From assembly GCF_048128805.1 (NCBI RefSeq), contig NC_136016.1:18250176-18314175 (forward strand): a DNA stretch of 64,000 bases. Reading direction: 5' to 3'. The position numbers and the translations under genes are program-made. The stretch is from Centroberyx gerrardi. Its lineage: Eukaryota > Chordata > Actinopteri > Beryciformes > Berycidae. The notes below the pieces were generated by a model. It was not told the DNA's origin. It made no database searches and saw nothing but the letters and a program-made list of their open reading frames with translations. This document shows positions 37,761 through 51,042 of the stretch, piece after piece; positions within the stretch are counted from its first letter, which is position 1; every line of letters starts with the position of its first letter.

Positions 37761-38983
37761 TGGTGATGATTAGTATTGATGTATGAATGTAATGCCAGTG
37801 GAGGCTGTTCTCTTGCAGTGATTTGTCAAGCTACCTGAGATCTAAAGTCCAAATCAAAGAACTATCTATCGCAATCTGAGATTTCATTAAATCTTGACTG
37901 AGGATCTGCTGATGTGGATATCTGGGAAAAATCATATGCATTTCATTCAATCTCATCATAGGTCATCATATCCTTATTAAAACACATTTTAATTATTTTG
38001 ACTTGACCTTTGATCAACTCCTGAATTCTGTTGTCATGGTAACACGACCTATGAAGTGTACATACATTATAAACATACACTAGACTGCTGATTTAAGTGG
38101 TTTGGAGATAGTTATCGTAAGGAGGATTTGCTGATGTGGATTTCCCACAAAAAGGTCTTTTCTTAGAGGGACATTAATCCTGAGATCTGTAGGCAAGCAG
38201 CACAGTGTAGAAATTCAACTCTGCTAATGTAAGAATTTGGTTTGATTTTAGTCCATGTTTTGAAAACTGTTTTCACTACAGAGGGAAAATGTGCACAAAA
38301 AACCAGTCATTTATCCTTAACTGCAGTGTCTCAGACTTTTATTTTGAAATAGCATATCATAAGAGTACCATGCCAGCCTGTTTGACACCAACAGAATCAA
38401 AGTAAGACATTTTGATGAAACCAGTCATGAAGAGGTGTGGGTGATACCAGATTGAAACTGTTCCCGACTTCCTCAGTACCAGTGATCCCAGTATTGATGG
38501 CCACTGGGGAGCAGAGAGATGAATGGTTGAGATGTGGCGACACTGTCTTGTCGTCAGACTGGTTGGGCGGCTCAGTCACACGACGTAGTCCCGGGTTACT
38601 GAGTCAAACAGAGGGAGGGACAGGCTGATGGAGACTGAAACAGGGGAAGGGAAGATGTGAATGAGGATGTTACTTTCTTTTAACACCGACTGGCATTTTC
38701 TCAGGTACTGGCCAAGGCAAAATAAGGAAGGAAAAATAGCAGAAATTAGAGTCACTGTGTTAAAATGACTCATCAGTGGACGTCAGTGGATCAAAGGTCT
38801 TTTGACTACACCCTTTGTAAATCCACCTGATATGTTTTCTGAATGAAGCTAATAATCCATTCCCCCACGCTCCAGCAGCCTTTTCATCATGAGCCGCTCT
38901 ACCTTACAAAATGTCTCCATCATTTTCTCTCCATGTTCAACAGAAGTGTAAAACACTAGAGCAGCCGTCAGAGCGGACCAAGG

Positions 38984-40768
38984 ATGACAAACATCTCACG
39001 GTATCTTGTCAATGTAAGTTCTGTGAGCACATTCTGCTTTCTATTACAGATACAGGAGGTTTCCTGCAGGAGTGAACATATATTTTTTTCCTCATCCTTT
39101 ACTTCTCTCTCTCCCCGGTTTGCAGCACCTGTTGACGTTCTCCCTGCAGGATGGGGAGGTGCAGAGCGTGGAGGAAGCCCAGGCTCGTCTCTCCTTCCTG
39201 GCTCAGGCCGATAAGCTGTGGAGCCAACAGATGATCCTGGAAGTGAGCTGGGAGGCCATTCGGCTCCGAGACGTACAGAGCCAGGTGAGGGCCACAGGCT
39301 GGGTAGGGCTGGGCGGTATATTGTATAATATCGATTTGTGATATGAGGCTAGATATCGTCTGGGATTTTGGTTATCGTAATGTTAAATAACTTAAATGTT
39401 ACTTTTTCCTGGTCTTAAAGGCTGCATTACAGTAAAGTGATACATTTTTCTGAACTTATCAGCCTGTTCTGGCTGAGTAAAATGAACAAATATTGGCTTT
39501 ACCTTCTCATCATATCCACATTACTTATTACTGATTACACATTAATGATTACTAATGATCATAACTAATTTTCTAAATTTTCTTGTAAATATCTTATGAA
39601 AGCACGAATACTCATCCCCAAAAACTCGTCACATTGTCTAAAATATTGTGATATTTGATTTTGTCAATATGGCCCAGCCCAAGTGGTGGGTCATTAAATT
39701 GAATTAATGTATTAATGAGTCAATAAATTATTCAAAATATTATATTGCAATGTACTTCTGGGTTATGGATGAAAGAATGGCTATACAGCAGTGCGCTGCA
39801 GTAGTAGATGTAGAAGATCCTGATTCAGAAATGCCATTCCACCAGGCTCAGATAATGATTTTCAAAATGTCATCGACTCATGCAGGACGAGCTGGAGAAA
39901 TATTCTATCCAATCCATCTACCGCTGCGATGCCATTCACACGGAAAAACGCTTCCCATCCCTCCTTCTGCTGGTCTGCCAGAGCACAGATCAGAAGAAGC
40001 CAGACATTCACTTCTTCAACTGTGAGACTGTGAAGGTGAGCGAAGCCTGAGTGACGTCTGTCCCGTCTTACCCAGTCAGGTTTTACAAGTGATGCCGCCT
40101 CACCGTGCTGCTTGTTCTTTTGTAGGCGGAGCAGATTTGCGATGACATCACAGCCGTGGTTTCAGGTTCGAGTAAGAAGCTCCCCGAGGCTCTCAGGTAC
40201 AGTGAACACCACGGTCATGGTGATGCTTCTTAAAGCAACGCAAACCGTATAGCAGGTCCACCCACCTTCTTGCATAACCTTCTTATGGTTTAATGTTGTG
40301 CCAAAAACTACAGACTACATTCCAATGAATTCATGAAAAGACATGGGAATGGCTCTGATGAAGGCTTTAATGCTAAAACCCTTTAGCCTTAACTTAGCTG
40401 TAAAAAGTAAAAATAACAAATAATCGAGATCAAGTCTTGTCCTATTTTTGTTTGATTGCGGTTTTTGGAGTGCTGCCATTCCCATGTCTTGTCATTGGAA
40501 GATCTTAAAGCAAAGTGTGTGTATGTGTGTGTGTGTGTGTGTGTGTGTACTGTTCCTGCATGCATACAGTATGTCCCTTGGTGTTTTAGAGAGAGAGAGT
40601 TAGATAGACAAACATACAGAAAACAGACACATGGCCAAACAAAGAGACAGCCACACATAATACAACGTTATACTTCCCATCTCTCACTGTTTGCCTTTCC
40701 CTGCTCTTATCACCATTATCTCTTGGTTTCTACTGAATCAAAGCAGCCTGGAGACACCATCCACCTGT

Positions 40769-40824
<56 letters not shown>

Positions 40825-43800
40825 AGTGTAAACAGCTGAGAGAGAGCGAGAGACGACAGACCCGTTTTTCCGGTTTCTACATAACTTAAGAAGGTGTGAC
40901 AGAGAGAACAAGGCCATTGTGACAGAAAGGAGAGAGAGGAGAGCAGAGGGATGACGGTGGAGGTGCGCGGGCTCAGGGCCTGAACGGATTACCGCTCTGA
41001 AACACACTCTCTCTTAAAGGACGTGAAAAGGACACACACTGTTTTGTTGGTAAGGGAATCTGCTGGGTTTTGCTTGAAGACACACCTGTTTCCGATCCAC
41101 TGTAACTCTGGCAACGTTTGAGTTAGTACAACACAGAGGTATTTGCAGAAATACGCGTGCAAGGGTAGGTAAACATACCAATGTCAGCCAAAGTTTTGAC
41201 CTAGACTGATACATGTCCTTGTTGTCTTTTGGTAGACTTGGTTTCCCTTCTTACTTGTTGATGTGTTTCAAAGGAGAATTTAGAGCGAGGCGTTGTATTT
41301 TGTGGGATATTTAGCCATGAGTAAGCTTAATCGCACTGTTTACTGTACTCTGATACTGATATGAGGGCTGCAGGCTTGAGTTTCAGAAGGAACAACATAA
41401 CTTCTGTTGACAGCGGACTGTGTCGTCTAATTGGATTCAGCGATCAAAGATGTCCTCCTGTTGTAACTAGTCACCTAGGCTGCTGAGACGGACAGAAAGA
41501 GGATGAGCCTGTCTGACAATCAAAAGGGTGATTCAGTGTGTTTCAATGCCGTATGCCCTCAACTGTAGGGTGTTTCCCTGTAAAGTCTGGTGCTGAGTGA
41601 ATGGCTTCTACCATCAGCAGTGCGGCTGCACCTACAAGAAGGCACCGTTGTTATCGTAACGCAGTCAAAATTGATTCTGCAGCTTTTCAAACCTGTAAAA
41701 TGTTATATTTACACCGCTGACACACTCCCTTCTCGTCCTCCAGGCTTCCCCAGAGTACCGGAGGGATGATCGACCCCTACGAGATCCCCAACCACCCCAT
41801 CCCACACGCTCCCAACCCCCCTCCGCCCAACCCTCCACCTTACCCCGGACCCAGAGGTGAGGCCGTTGTTTATTTTCACGTGAATGTTTTTGCGCACGCT
41901 CGAGCAATTACGTGTTTGCCGTGTCAATAAAACGCTTTGTGCGGGAAGTGCTTGAAGTCAGAGGGAAGGAGAGGATGAAAAGGTAGGAAGGACGGAAGGA
42001 AAGGAAGGGAAGGAGAGAAGTGAGGCACAGAGAGAGGTATTTAAGGTAAAAGGCTCTCAGGAGCACAGAGATTACATTGTGTGTGTTTGGGGGGTGGGGG
42101 GTGGGGGGTGAAGGGGGCAGGAATTCCAAATGCAGGAAATACCGGGGCGATGAATGAAAATGGATGAACTGAATCTTCTCCTCTCGTCCACAACAGCGAA
42201 CGGCCTGAACGGAGGGCCTGATGCCTCCTTCCTGCGAGCGGAGAGAGAAGTGGTGCGCCTTCTCATCACCTTGACACACACACTGTTGTTTTTTTTTGGT
42301 TGTTGTGTTTTCCAATCAGCTCTGGTTGTAACTCACACCTGAACAGGACAACTAACTGGTTCTCCCTCTCCTCCTTAGGGGATCCTCAATCACTGCTTCG
42401 ACGACATCGAGAGCTTCATGGCCAAGCTGCAGCAGACTGCCGAGGCTGCCACAGTGCTGAGTCAGAGGAAGAAGAAAAAGAAGAAAAGCAAAAAGCAAAA
42501 TGCTGAAGGTAATGAAAAGGGAGAGATTTTCCAGAAGATATTATCAGTTTTGAAGTGATCTCATACTGATGGGAAGCTAATTGGACTCACCTAGACAACT
42601 GGTTGAAACAACAAACCTATCATTTGGACGTAGAGCCTGATAACACGATGACCTGATAACACTTATCTGTATTTTGTGTGTCACCGTTTGTCAACAACAG
42701 AGGACTTACTCACTGCGAAGGCCCGCCCCCCGCCAGAGGAGGAATTCATCGATATCTTCCAGAAATTCAAATATTGCTTCAGCCTACTGGTGTGTGTTTA
42801 ACCAGGTCACATTTCAAATTCAGTTTTTATTATCTTGCATTATATTAACCACTCTCTCTCTCTCTCTCTCTCTCTCTGTGTCTCTGTCTCTTTCTCTCCA
42901 GGCCCATCTGAAGTCAGCTATCTCCAGCCCTTCATCAGAGGAGCTGGTGCACCATGTGTTCAAACCTCTGGATATGGTGAGTGAGTCAGTCACGGCCTTT
43001 GCCTTGTGGCAAAGCTGGTGGGACACCTGTTGTTGCTATTGCTGTCAGCACGAGGTCTCGTCTTTTATAGCAGGCCAGATAAATAAAAAGCCAGGGGCGA
43101 GACGTGAAGAGCGTCTTAAAATACATCTAGCTTATGTAATAATCACTATTCCCCATGATGTCATATCAATAACTGTAGGAGAGCAGATGAACAGAGAATA
43201 AAGGTGGAGAGAAAAACATTTGGAGACTGCCATGGTGATGGAGTTATATTATAGATGTTTGGATTATGATTATTTTAATCATTTACCTGTTAATTGTTCA
43301 TGTAGTGGACACAGGCTGTGTGTGTTGTCATGTTTGTTCCTGGGCTAGTATGATTGGACAGTATGGTTAGTGCGTAAAAGGGACTGAAAGCATGTGTTGT
43401 GTCAAAATAATGGAAAAGGCCTCATTGCCATTAAGTAATGCTGCCAGGAACTACAAGTGCCATTCAGTATTTACACAAGGCAGTTCCCTGCTTGATAGGC
43501 TGAATATGATAAATGCAGCATTTGCTTTGGGCTTGTTTGCGGGGCAGTTTTTCTGCAGTTTGTGTGCAGGAATGCGTTCTTAATGAATACCTCAAACATA
43601 TTTTGGCCTGGATTTGAGCAGTGAGTCTTTTATCATGAGAACAGCCAAGCCACTCTTCCTTGACTGCTGTTTTGAATTTTAGCTTGGAAGTATCTGAGCT
43701 TTCAAAATGTCCCTCCATGACTTTTCCAAGACCGACTTTCTGTACAAACCAGTGTTAGATTTTCAAAATGACACAAGGAAATACTACTTCTAAATATATT

Positions 43801-44215
43801 TACCTGCTTCATTTGACCGCTTGTTGTTCTCTTAGACCCCCCCAAAAATGCCATCCATTGGCCTTTCTAGTGTTAATGCCATGACACATTCTCCTGAAAT
43901 CAAACACTGAAATGAAATTAAACACAATACATGTACATTTACTCTTGACTCTTGCACTGTAATACTTGAATTAAGATAAAATATACTTCCAAATAAAATA
44001 TTTAGCAAGTGTGCGTCACACATGGAAGTTCAGGTGTGTCCCTTTTGATGTTTAATGCAACATGAATGGCACATTGCCTTAATTTTTCCCATCAAGATAT
44101 GAATCAGCCCAGAGTAACAGAATCAAAGGTAGACTGGGTGTGTTTGATGTGTGTATCCTGACACGCCTGTATGGAAAGAGGCAGGCAGGTGTGAGAAACC
44201 TCATGTCTCTGGGAT

Positions 44216-44257
<42 letters not shown>

Positions 44258-47200
44258 CTTGGGTGCGTCCATTATGTGTCCACTATGTGTGTGTGTGCAT
44301 GTATGCTCACTGATTGCTGTAACAGAGGAAAAAAGCTCCATTAAGACTGCTTTTGCTGAAAAAACGTGGAAAGATTGGTTGTCACTTTTACAAAATCCTA
44401 AATGTGTTATTTACTCAAAGAAGTTATGTTTGTACTCTTAACGCTATGCAATCAATTACAATTAATTAAATCCAAAGCAAATAATTTGTGTTGATTAAAC
44501 ACATTTCAATGATATGGAACCAAGTAAATCCAAAGATCTTTTTCAGTGTTCATGTGCAATTTAATCAACCAATGCCATTTTTGTATGTAATGTACAAACG
44601 GTCAATCACTAGTAATAAGCAATAGTGTGGATTTCACTACCACACCAGCTATTGTTAGACTTACATTATCAGCCCTCCCTGAGCATTTCGACAGTGTGAA
44701 CAAAGTGTTGTGTTATCTGTGTGTGCAGATGGTGAAGACGACAGGCGGGCCGGCCCTGGGAGCCTCGGTGACCAGCCCCGCCCTCACCAGCTCTGCCGTC
44801 TCCCTGCTGCAGGACAGCCTGAGCGAGGAGGAGAGGCAGCTGTGGACGTCTCTGGGCCCCAACTGGACTCTCCCTCGGTCAGTAATCTGCACCGTCACCC
44901 GACGCCTCATTACCTGCAGTGACGAGGGTCGCTCGGTGTGCCAGTCGGAGATCAGAGTAACATGAAATGACAGTGTCAATATTTGCTATTTTAAAGAATG
45001 TTGTCCCAGTTCCACTGAGTTGAAATGCTTTTCTTTAGACTGAATACTGCTGAGTAAATTCTTACTACTTCTTTCTTTAAAAAAGTAAACATTAAATGGT
45101 TAATATTGACAGTCATTTTTTCTTTTCTTGCCGGATTCACTTATTTCACAATTAGGGTTAGGCTGATATATAGATATTGAATATTGGCCAGTCAGTGTCA
45201 TCCACCGCTATGATGGAGGCTCCTCCCTGACCACAGCTACATAAAAACCTACAGTAAACTTTTCTTTTCTTTATTTTATTTTAAGGAGCTGCTAACCACC
45301 TAAATGAATTTTATTGGTATGGGTTTTAATGAAGAGTTTTAGTGTCACTTGATGGCATAAATGCCTTTTCCACCCTCCTAAGAATAAATTCTGGGGGAAA
45401 CACTGAATTTTGGGGGATTTCTTGGGCTTGAAAATTGACAAATTTTAAGATTTTGAACATGCTCAATACCAAAATATCAGCATCTGTATCAGCCTTCAAA
45501 AACCCATATCAGTCGAACCCTATTCACACTGCCCACTGTTTCTGGTTGCACTGTAACGTGATACCCATGAGTGATGAGGAGCAGTACTGACGGTTTCTTC
45601 TCCTCTCTCAGTTCTCAGCTCAGAGGGCCCGTCGCTCCGTACACTCCAGTATTTTTGGACGGCTGGAAGCCAGAAGCCTCGAGGGCGGACGGGCAGGTTT
45701 GGGAGGATCCGGTCGAGTCACAGCACAAACACGAAGCCCTCCGAGCAAAACAGGAGGTATGGAATACCTGCGGATAACGTGGGTTAGACACTTACTGCAT
45801 TGTGTGTGTAGAGAGAGATGTGTGTCAGTGAGGAGCACGGAAAATCAGAGTGTCTACACGCAGACATAAAGGGTTTGTTCATAATAACACAGTGAAACAA
45901 TTAAATTCTCCTTGCAATGCTGTCATACAAGTCCTGAACTGTGCAGTGGGCTATTGGAGCTTTTCTTCAAGAAGGAATGCCTCCAGTTCTTTAAAGGATG
46001 AAGGAGGTGGAAATCTACTTTCCATAAAGATTCAATGGTGTTTTCATCTGACTTTGACTTCATCCTGGAGATCATGAAACCACTCTTGAATTTGTTTAGC
46101 AGTGTACTGTATATGTGAGCATCATAATCTTGGAATATGGGAACAGTTTTTACACCATAGAGTGCAGCTGGTCCTGTAAAACGGCCTCATATTCCTTGGC
46201 TGTTATATGGCCATGCAGAGCAATTATCCTAACCCTCAAACTATTACAGATTCACCACAGTGTTTAACAGTTGGCAACAGACATTGTGGGTTGAAGGCAT
46301 CCTTTTGCTTTCTCCAAACATAAACCTGTCTGGATGGAGGAAAAAGGGTGAAAAACTCATCAGACTCATCAGACCATGTTACTTTCCTCCACTGCTCAGG
46401 CTCCAGGTTTTGTGCTCCTTACAACAGGTTATGCATCTTTGTGTGCTGGCCTTGGCTACAAGCAGCTTCTGAATGGCAGCCCTGCTTTAAATACCAGCTG
46501 TGTGAAGCTCATGACCTACAGTTTTTGTTGAGACTGTGTCACAGAGGTGTTGATTCACTTGGTTGTAATTTTTGAGGCTGTAGTTCTGTGGTGTTTAGCA
46601 ACTATCCTGTTAAGTGCCCATCTGTCCCTGTAGGTGAGCTTCAACTTGCTACCACAGTTCCTCTTTGCCAATGCAAATTGTGGTTCCCTTGCCACATTAT
46701 AATTGTTAAAATTAGTGTTTTTGTGACCAATACACCTGTAATTCAAGCATCAAGTTTTTGGCCTTGTTGGAACTGTTTGTTGCCTCATACTGCTTTGAAA
46801 ATTGCTTGTCAGACCTCTTTTAAAGTTGAAACATGCTGTTAAATGGCATTCAACTTAATATGACTCACCTGCATAGCGGCCTTTGTATTTGTGATTTAGA
46901 TACTTCAAAGTTAATTCTCTCTGCCTGTGTGTGTGTGCATGTGTATGTGTGTGTTTCTGTTTTCCTGTATGTTTATGTATCTCTGTCTCTTTCTCACCCG
47001 CAGCAGCAGCAGCCCCCTCAGTTGGTCGGACCTCCTGCCACCTACATCAGTGATGAAACGTATGTCAAAGAGCAAAACACTCAACTATCACTACTATTCA
47101 CCTCCACTGCATGATAACAGCCTCCATTCCCTCTCCTCTCCAGAGACAGCAGCGTGCCCCAGCCAGAGCCAGAGAGACTCTACAGCTGCAGCTACGACTT

Positions 47201-47775
47201 TGTAGCCAGGAACAGCAGCGAGCTTTCAGTGCTGCAGGGAGAGACACTTGAGGTAATGCAGTCAAGTCATTCGTTTGCCATTACACAGTGATTACAGGAC
47301 CGTGACGTTCAGGGCGTATTTTTGATTCCCACCCTATAACCACCACTGATATAGCAGGTGTTACTGTAGCTGAGGAAGACAGGAAGTTCTTTATTCAGTC
47401 ATTAGTGATCAATTTATGACCATAGTGGGAGTTTCTTGAGTCAAACAAACAGATATTACATTGGCAGGAGGCCTACACTTGCCAACCTCAAAGTATAAAT
47501 AGATCAGATAGTGAGGAATTTTTAGACACTGATGACGTGGCGCTGGGTTTGACAACACATGATTCATGTTTGTGTGGTACGTTCATCTAGAAAGCATATT
47601 TTCTGGTTTTCGACACACCCAGCAGAACACTCATTTACGTCTTTGACAGGTGATCGAGTCGTCCAAGCGCTGGTGGAAGTGTCGTAATCGGTTCAACGAG
47701 ATTGGCTTCGTTCCCTTCAACATCCTGGAGCCTGCAGCTCACATAGACAGCCCCGTCACCAACAAACCTCCCAGG

Positions 47776-47809
<34 letters not shown>

Positions 47810-50084
47810 TACACAACCACACAAACCACACAGTATCCTCTCACCTGTACATACCTGAATTAAATTCCAGTGTTATTTTCTCCCCGCTCCGCATTCCCAG
47901 GCTCCAGCTCCGCCCCCCCAGGCGAGGCCTTTCTCTGTGGCCCCTCCCAGCCCCCCTGCCCCGCCCCAAACCCACTCCCCCCAACGCCCACGCAGTTTAC
48001 CGCCTTACAGCCAGCATATCCCAGCTGCGGAGGACTCAGATAAAGGTACCACACTCTACATTCGGGTGTGTGAGTGTGTGGGAGGTGTGGGTGTGTCACA
48101 TATCCGCTGTGTCATAGAGACAATCTTTGTCTCGTGTGGCAAGGAGGCTTTTCATTCATTCATTCATTCATTTATTTATACAGGAAAAAAGATTAAAACA
48201 CCATACAAGATATTTAAAACACTTTGGGCCCTACTCAGAAAAACTGTAGGTTTATAGAGGCTTCCTGTCCTGCAGCCACAGAAAAGGAAAACAAAGTATT
48301 TAAAAAGGAGACGATTCAAAAGAGATAGATATTTAGAAGAAAGTATAAGAAACAAGAGATTATCAAGGAAGTAACAAAGGAAGAGATTAAGAATTTAAAA
48401 GGTTCTTGGTTCGGAAGCAATCCCAGATACGACCTGACTACACAACAAATCGTTGATGACAGACCTGATCCTCCAGTAGGAAGTTTTTATAAGATTGTTT
48501 AAAGATGACAAGAGATGCACAATTTCTAATATGTAAGGAAATCTTGTTCCAAAAATATGGTGCAGCTGTAAAAGAAAAGCTGCAAGATCTAAGACCATAA
48601 TTGTCCATAATTGTCATATTTTGGCAAGGGATTCTCACAATTACTGATGGCTGAAATGATTTGTGTTTGTCTTGCGGTTATAATTTCTGGGTAGGCGGGT
48701 CCTTATAAAACCCGGCATATGATAGTACTGAATCTGACAATATAGTTCCATTGCTGAAAGTTTACAGTAATTATCATAGTATAGGGAGCTATAGTTTTCT
48801 AGACTCTCACTGCACAAAGTTACTTTCTATGTAGTCTATGTAGTTTCTATGAGTCAAAGATGGAAAGGACAAAGACAAAAAGGGGATGGAATGATCGTCT
48901 TCAGTAATGTGCAGCCCATCTCTTGTGTGATGTTTGCCACTGAGTCACAGTCACAGTTATATATTCAGTTGAGTGTGAAAGGCCTAAATATCTGTGCCAC
49001 CTCCCACCTCCTTAGTGATGTTGGTGAATGACGAGCTGCTGCAGAGGCTGACCAATGGGAAGGCCGGTCTGAACAAGCCGCTGGTCATCCCTCGCTCCGT
49101 GGACACCTCTGTTCCCCTGGACTACCACTCACCTCCAGAGGAGGTGGCCGACTGGCTTAGAGGGAAGGGCTTCAGCGAACCGTGAGTGATGTCACAACCG
49201 CTGCCATAATCCCACAGACCAGATTAACCACATTCAGTTAACATTGAAATGCCACCGATACGCCTGAGTTCATTAAAAGAGAGAGTTAATTAATAGAGAA
49301 TGAATTAGAAAAGATGGAAAAGGGTAACTGTTACAGTGCGTAGGATGATTTTCTGGTACATCAAGGTACATTTTCTGTTTAAACACAACAGTCAAACACA
49401 ACAGTCACAATGAAACAGCATTTCGAGAACATCTTGCTTCCTTAATGTGATGTATTTCTTGTTGAAACAGGATATTGGGGCGGGACATAACGCAGGGAGG
49501 GATCAATCAAAAGCGTAAACCAATCAGTTAGGGAGAGAAAGGCAGTTTTATCTGATGGGAGGGGCGGAGGGGCGGGAGTTTTTATGTCGCCTCCTGATAC
49601 ACAATGAAGTCACCACTAAAGTTTTTCTGTTTTCCAGGAAGTAAAAGTAATAAGATTTTGATATAAAAATCTAATAAGATAAAAATTTTTGTCTTTTTTG
49701 TCAACATTGTCATTGTTTTTTGGCATAAATTGTCAAATAGATGTATGGTATATAGTTAGAATGAGCTACAAAGGCAATTTTTTCCATTTCAGAGTGAGTT
49801 TAAGGATATAATATAAAGTTTATTTGGATGTAAAAGCTGAGACAAACATTCTACCACATCCACTAGATCAGTTTTACGTTACGACTTTCCAATCTGTCAT
49901 AGCAATAACCTGCAGATTCTCAAGTTAAACAGTTTTCCCCATGTCAGTTTCAAGTGTGTGAAATAAAAGTCTACTTATGTACATTAAATAACTAAAGATT
50001 GGAGGTTCCATAATGCTAAAACATTTGTCATGAGAATTTCACGGGCAGTTTATGTAAACAGAAGATTTAATCTCTGTCTTCCTC

Positions 50085-50145
<61 letters not shown>

Positions 50146-51042
50146 TGCAGCACGGTCTCGTGTCTGGGTGTGCTGACAGGCGCTCAGCTCTTCTCCCTCA
50201 ACAAGGAGGAGCTGCGCGCTGTGATTCCAGACGAGGGCGCCAGAGTGTACAGCCAGCTCACCGTGCAGAAAGCTCTGCTGGAGGTAATGAACTGTTCTGA
50301 GTGACCAATGCGCATTCTGAGGTCTTTCACATCTAATCATATCACTCCGCTCTAAAGTAGTCCGGTTGATTTTGTTGAGTTCTAATCAAATTTACTCTAA
50401 AAAAACGTTATTCCTTGGTTATTTAAGACACTCACTTAACCAAGGTCAGAAACATAGAAGATTTTTCCAGCACAAATAATATAATTGCCGGTTAGAGGCT
50501 GAACGTCAATCTTACTGGATTTGTTTACATTGCTATGGTTACAGTTCTGCAATAGCGTAGTCCATTGATGCTAGCTTCCATGCTAGTTACAGATGTTTCT
50601 ATGGTTGCAGTCCCACTGGACTATTTTTTCTAAGGAATCGTGTGAATTACAGTAGTTTTTAATAAAATAATTTCAAATCAGTATTTCGTGTAAAGTGATT
50701 GACATCTTTGATAAGTAGCTGTGTAATACTGCAAATGCAATAATGTGATGTCGGGGGTTATTTTGCGATAATCGTCTCGCTGTAGCCTACAACCCTCTGG
50801 ACTCTGGAGCATTGAGACCTGTGCAACTTTTAGATTTGAAACTATGCATATATAGTCCTCTCATCATATTACCACATGGCATGCCTGACAAAAAAAAACA
50901 ACCCTCTTTTTATGTTCATTTCTCCTGATTTGATTCTATTTCCTTTGATTCACAGGACGCCCGAAAAGCCACAGAGCTGGAGGCAGTCATGGAGAAACAG
51001 AAAATGAAGGTTGATCTGAAACTGGAGAGCAGCACATTGTGA
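38984..51042 (+). CDS. eps8l1: EPS8-like protein 1, actin/Rac signalling adaptor, complete
   Basis: Exons: 38984-39013, 39126-39284, 39886-40035, 40126-40196, 41744-41856, 42197-42252, 42379-42508, 42701-42789, 42902-42976, 44729-44877, 45612-45756, 47004-47059, 47144-47252, 47650-47775, 47901-48045, 49016-49181, 50151-50283, 50956-51042. All phases agree: 1989 nt, 662 aa. Start [10 protein letters not shown] is the first ATG after an in-frame stop. Residues 1 to about 130 form the PTB domain ([12 protein letters not shown]...[16 protein letters not shown]). A Pro-rich linker, a Lys-rich [10 protein letters not shown] patch and a conserved EPS8 middle region follow. The SH3 domain (about 420-475, [17 protein letters not shown]...WWKCRNR) carries the EPS8 family's NxxELSV signature. 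The C-terminal SAM-like effector region spans about 565-655 ([30 protein letters not shown]). It works at the plasma membrane and cytoskeleton with Abi1/Sos1-type partners, by family knowledge. Its extent matches the human EPS8L1 sequence I recall. Confidence 0.95.
39305..39680. mobile_element. Short TIR element in eps8l1 intron 2
   Basis: AGGGCTGGGCGGTATATTG at the left and CAATATGGCCCAGCCC at the right form terminal inverted repeats. The interior has TATCGAT/ATATCG motifs typical of abundant fish MITEs. About 376 bp, non-coding. Confidence 0.75.
40515..40549. repeat. (GT)n microsatellite
   Basis: GT run with one TA interruption, in eps8l1 intron 4. Confidence 0.9.
40771..40822. repeat. (GA)n microsatellite
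   Basis: About 52 nt of pure GA in eps8l1 intron 4. Confidence 0.95.
42089..42117 (+). other. G-quadruplex candidate in eps8l1 intron 5
   Basis: Three G6 runs separated by single T, then a G5 run, all on the transcribed-sense strand about 80 nt upstream of exon 6. The pattern fits the usual four-run G4 rule. Folding is inferred only. Confidence 0.6.
43685..43885 (+). repeat. Dispersed repeat family R2, copy 2
   Basis: Matches 1300-1485 in the same orientation (GAGCTTTCAAAATGTCC, TTAGATTTTCAAAATG, GGCCTTTCTAGTGTTAATGC). It lies in eps8l1 intron 9. Confidence 0.6.
44219..44251. repeat. (GT)n microsatellite
   Basis: About 33 nt of GT followed by GCGCGCG, in eps8l1 intron 9. Confidence 0.9.
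45154..45521. mobile_element. Short TIR element in eps8l1 intron 10
   Basis: AGGGTTAGGCTGATATA at the left and ATATCAGTCGAACCCT at the right are inverted repeats. The interior carries ATATTGGCC/AAAATATCAG motifs. About 368 bp, non-coding. It is a hAT-like MITE by its layout. Confidence 0.7.
45940..46780 (-). pseudogene. Fossil Tc1/mariner-type transposase
   Basis: Reading the minus strand from about 46780 down, Tc1-like transposase segments appear in order in broken frames: a TWSDES-like block (near 46370), a block ending in VYVWRK (near 46310), a TAKEY-like block (near 46190), QDQLH and a C-terminal [17 protein letters not shown] stretch (near 45980). Frame shifts and stops interrupt it, so no active enzyme is encoded. 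It is inserted antisense in eps8l1 intron 11. Confidence 0.75.
47779..47807. repeat. (AC)n run starting within the eps8l1 exon 14 donor
   Basis: The donor is CCAGG|GTAAC, and the repeat continues directly as ACACAC... for about 29 nt. Confidence 0.9.
50087..50143. repeat. (TG)28 run at the eps8l1 exon 17 acceptor
   Basis: A 57-nt perfect TG run followed only by CCTGCAG and exon 17 at 50151. No normal polypyrimidine tract lies between. Confidence 0.95.

Noticed and set aside
41740-41930. Antisense Trp/Gly-rich frames opposite eps8l1 exon 5
   Set aside because: Reverse complement of the Pro-rich exon; no supporting features.
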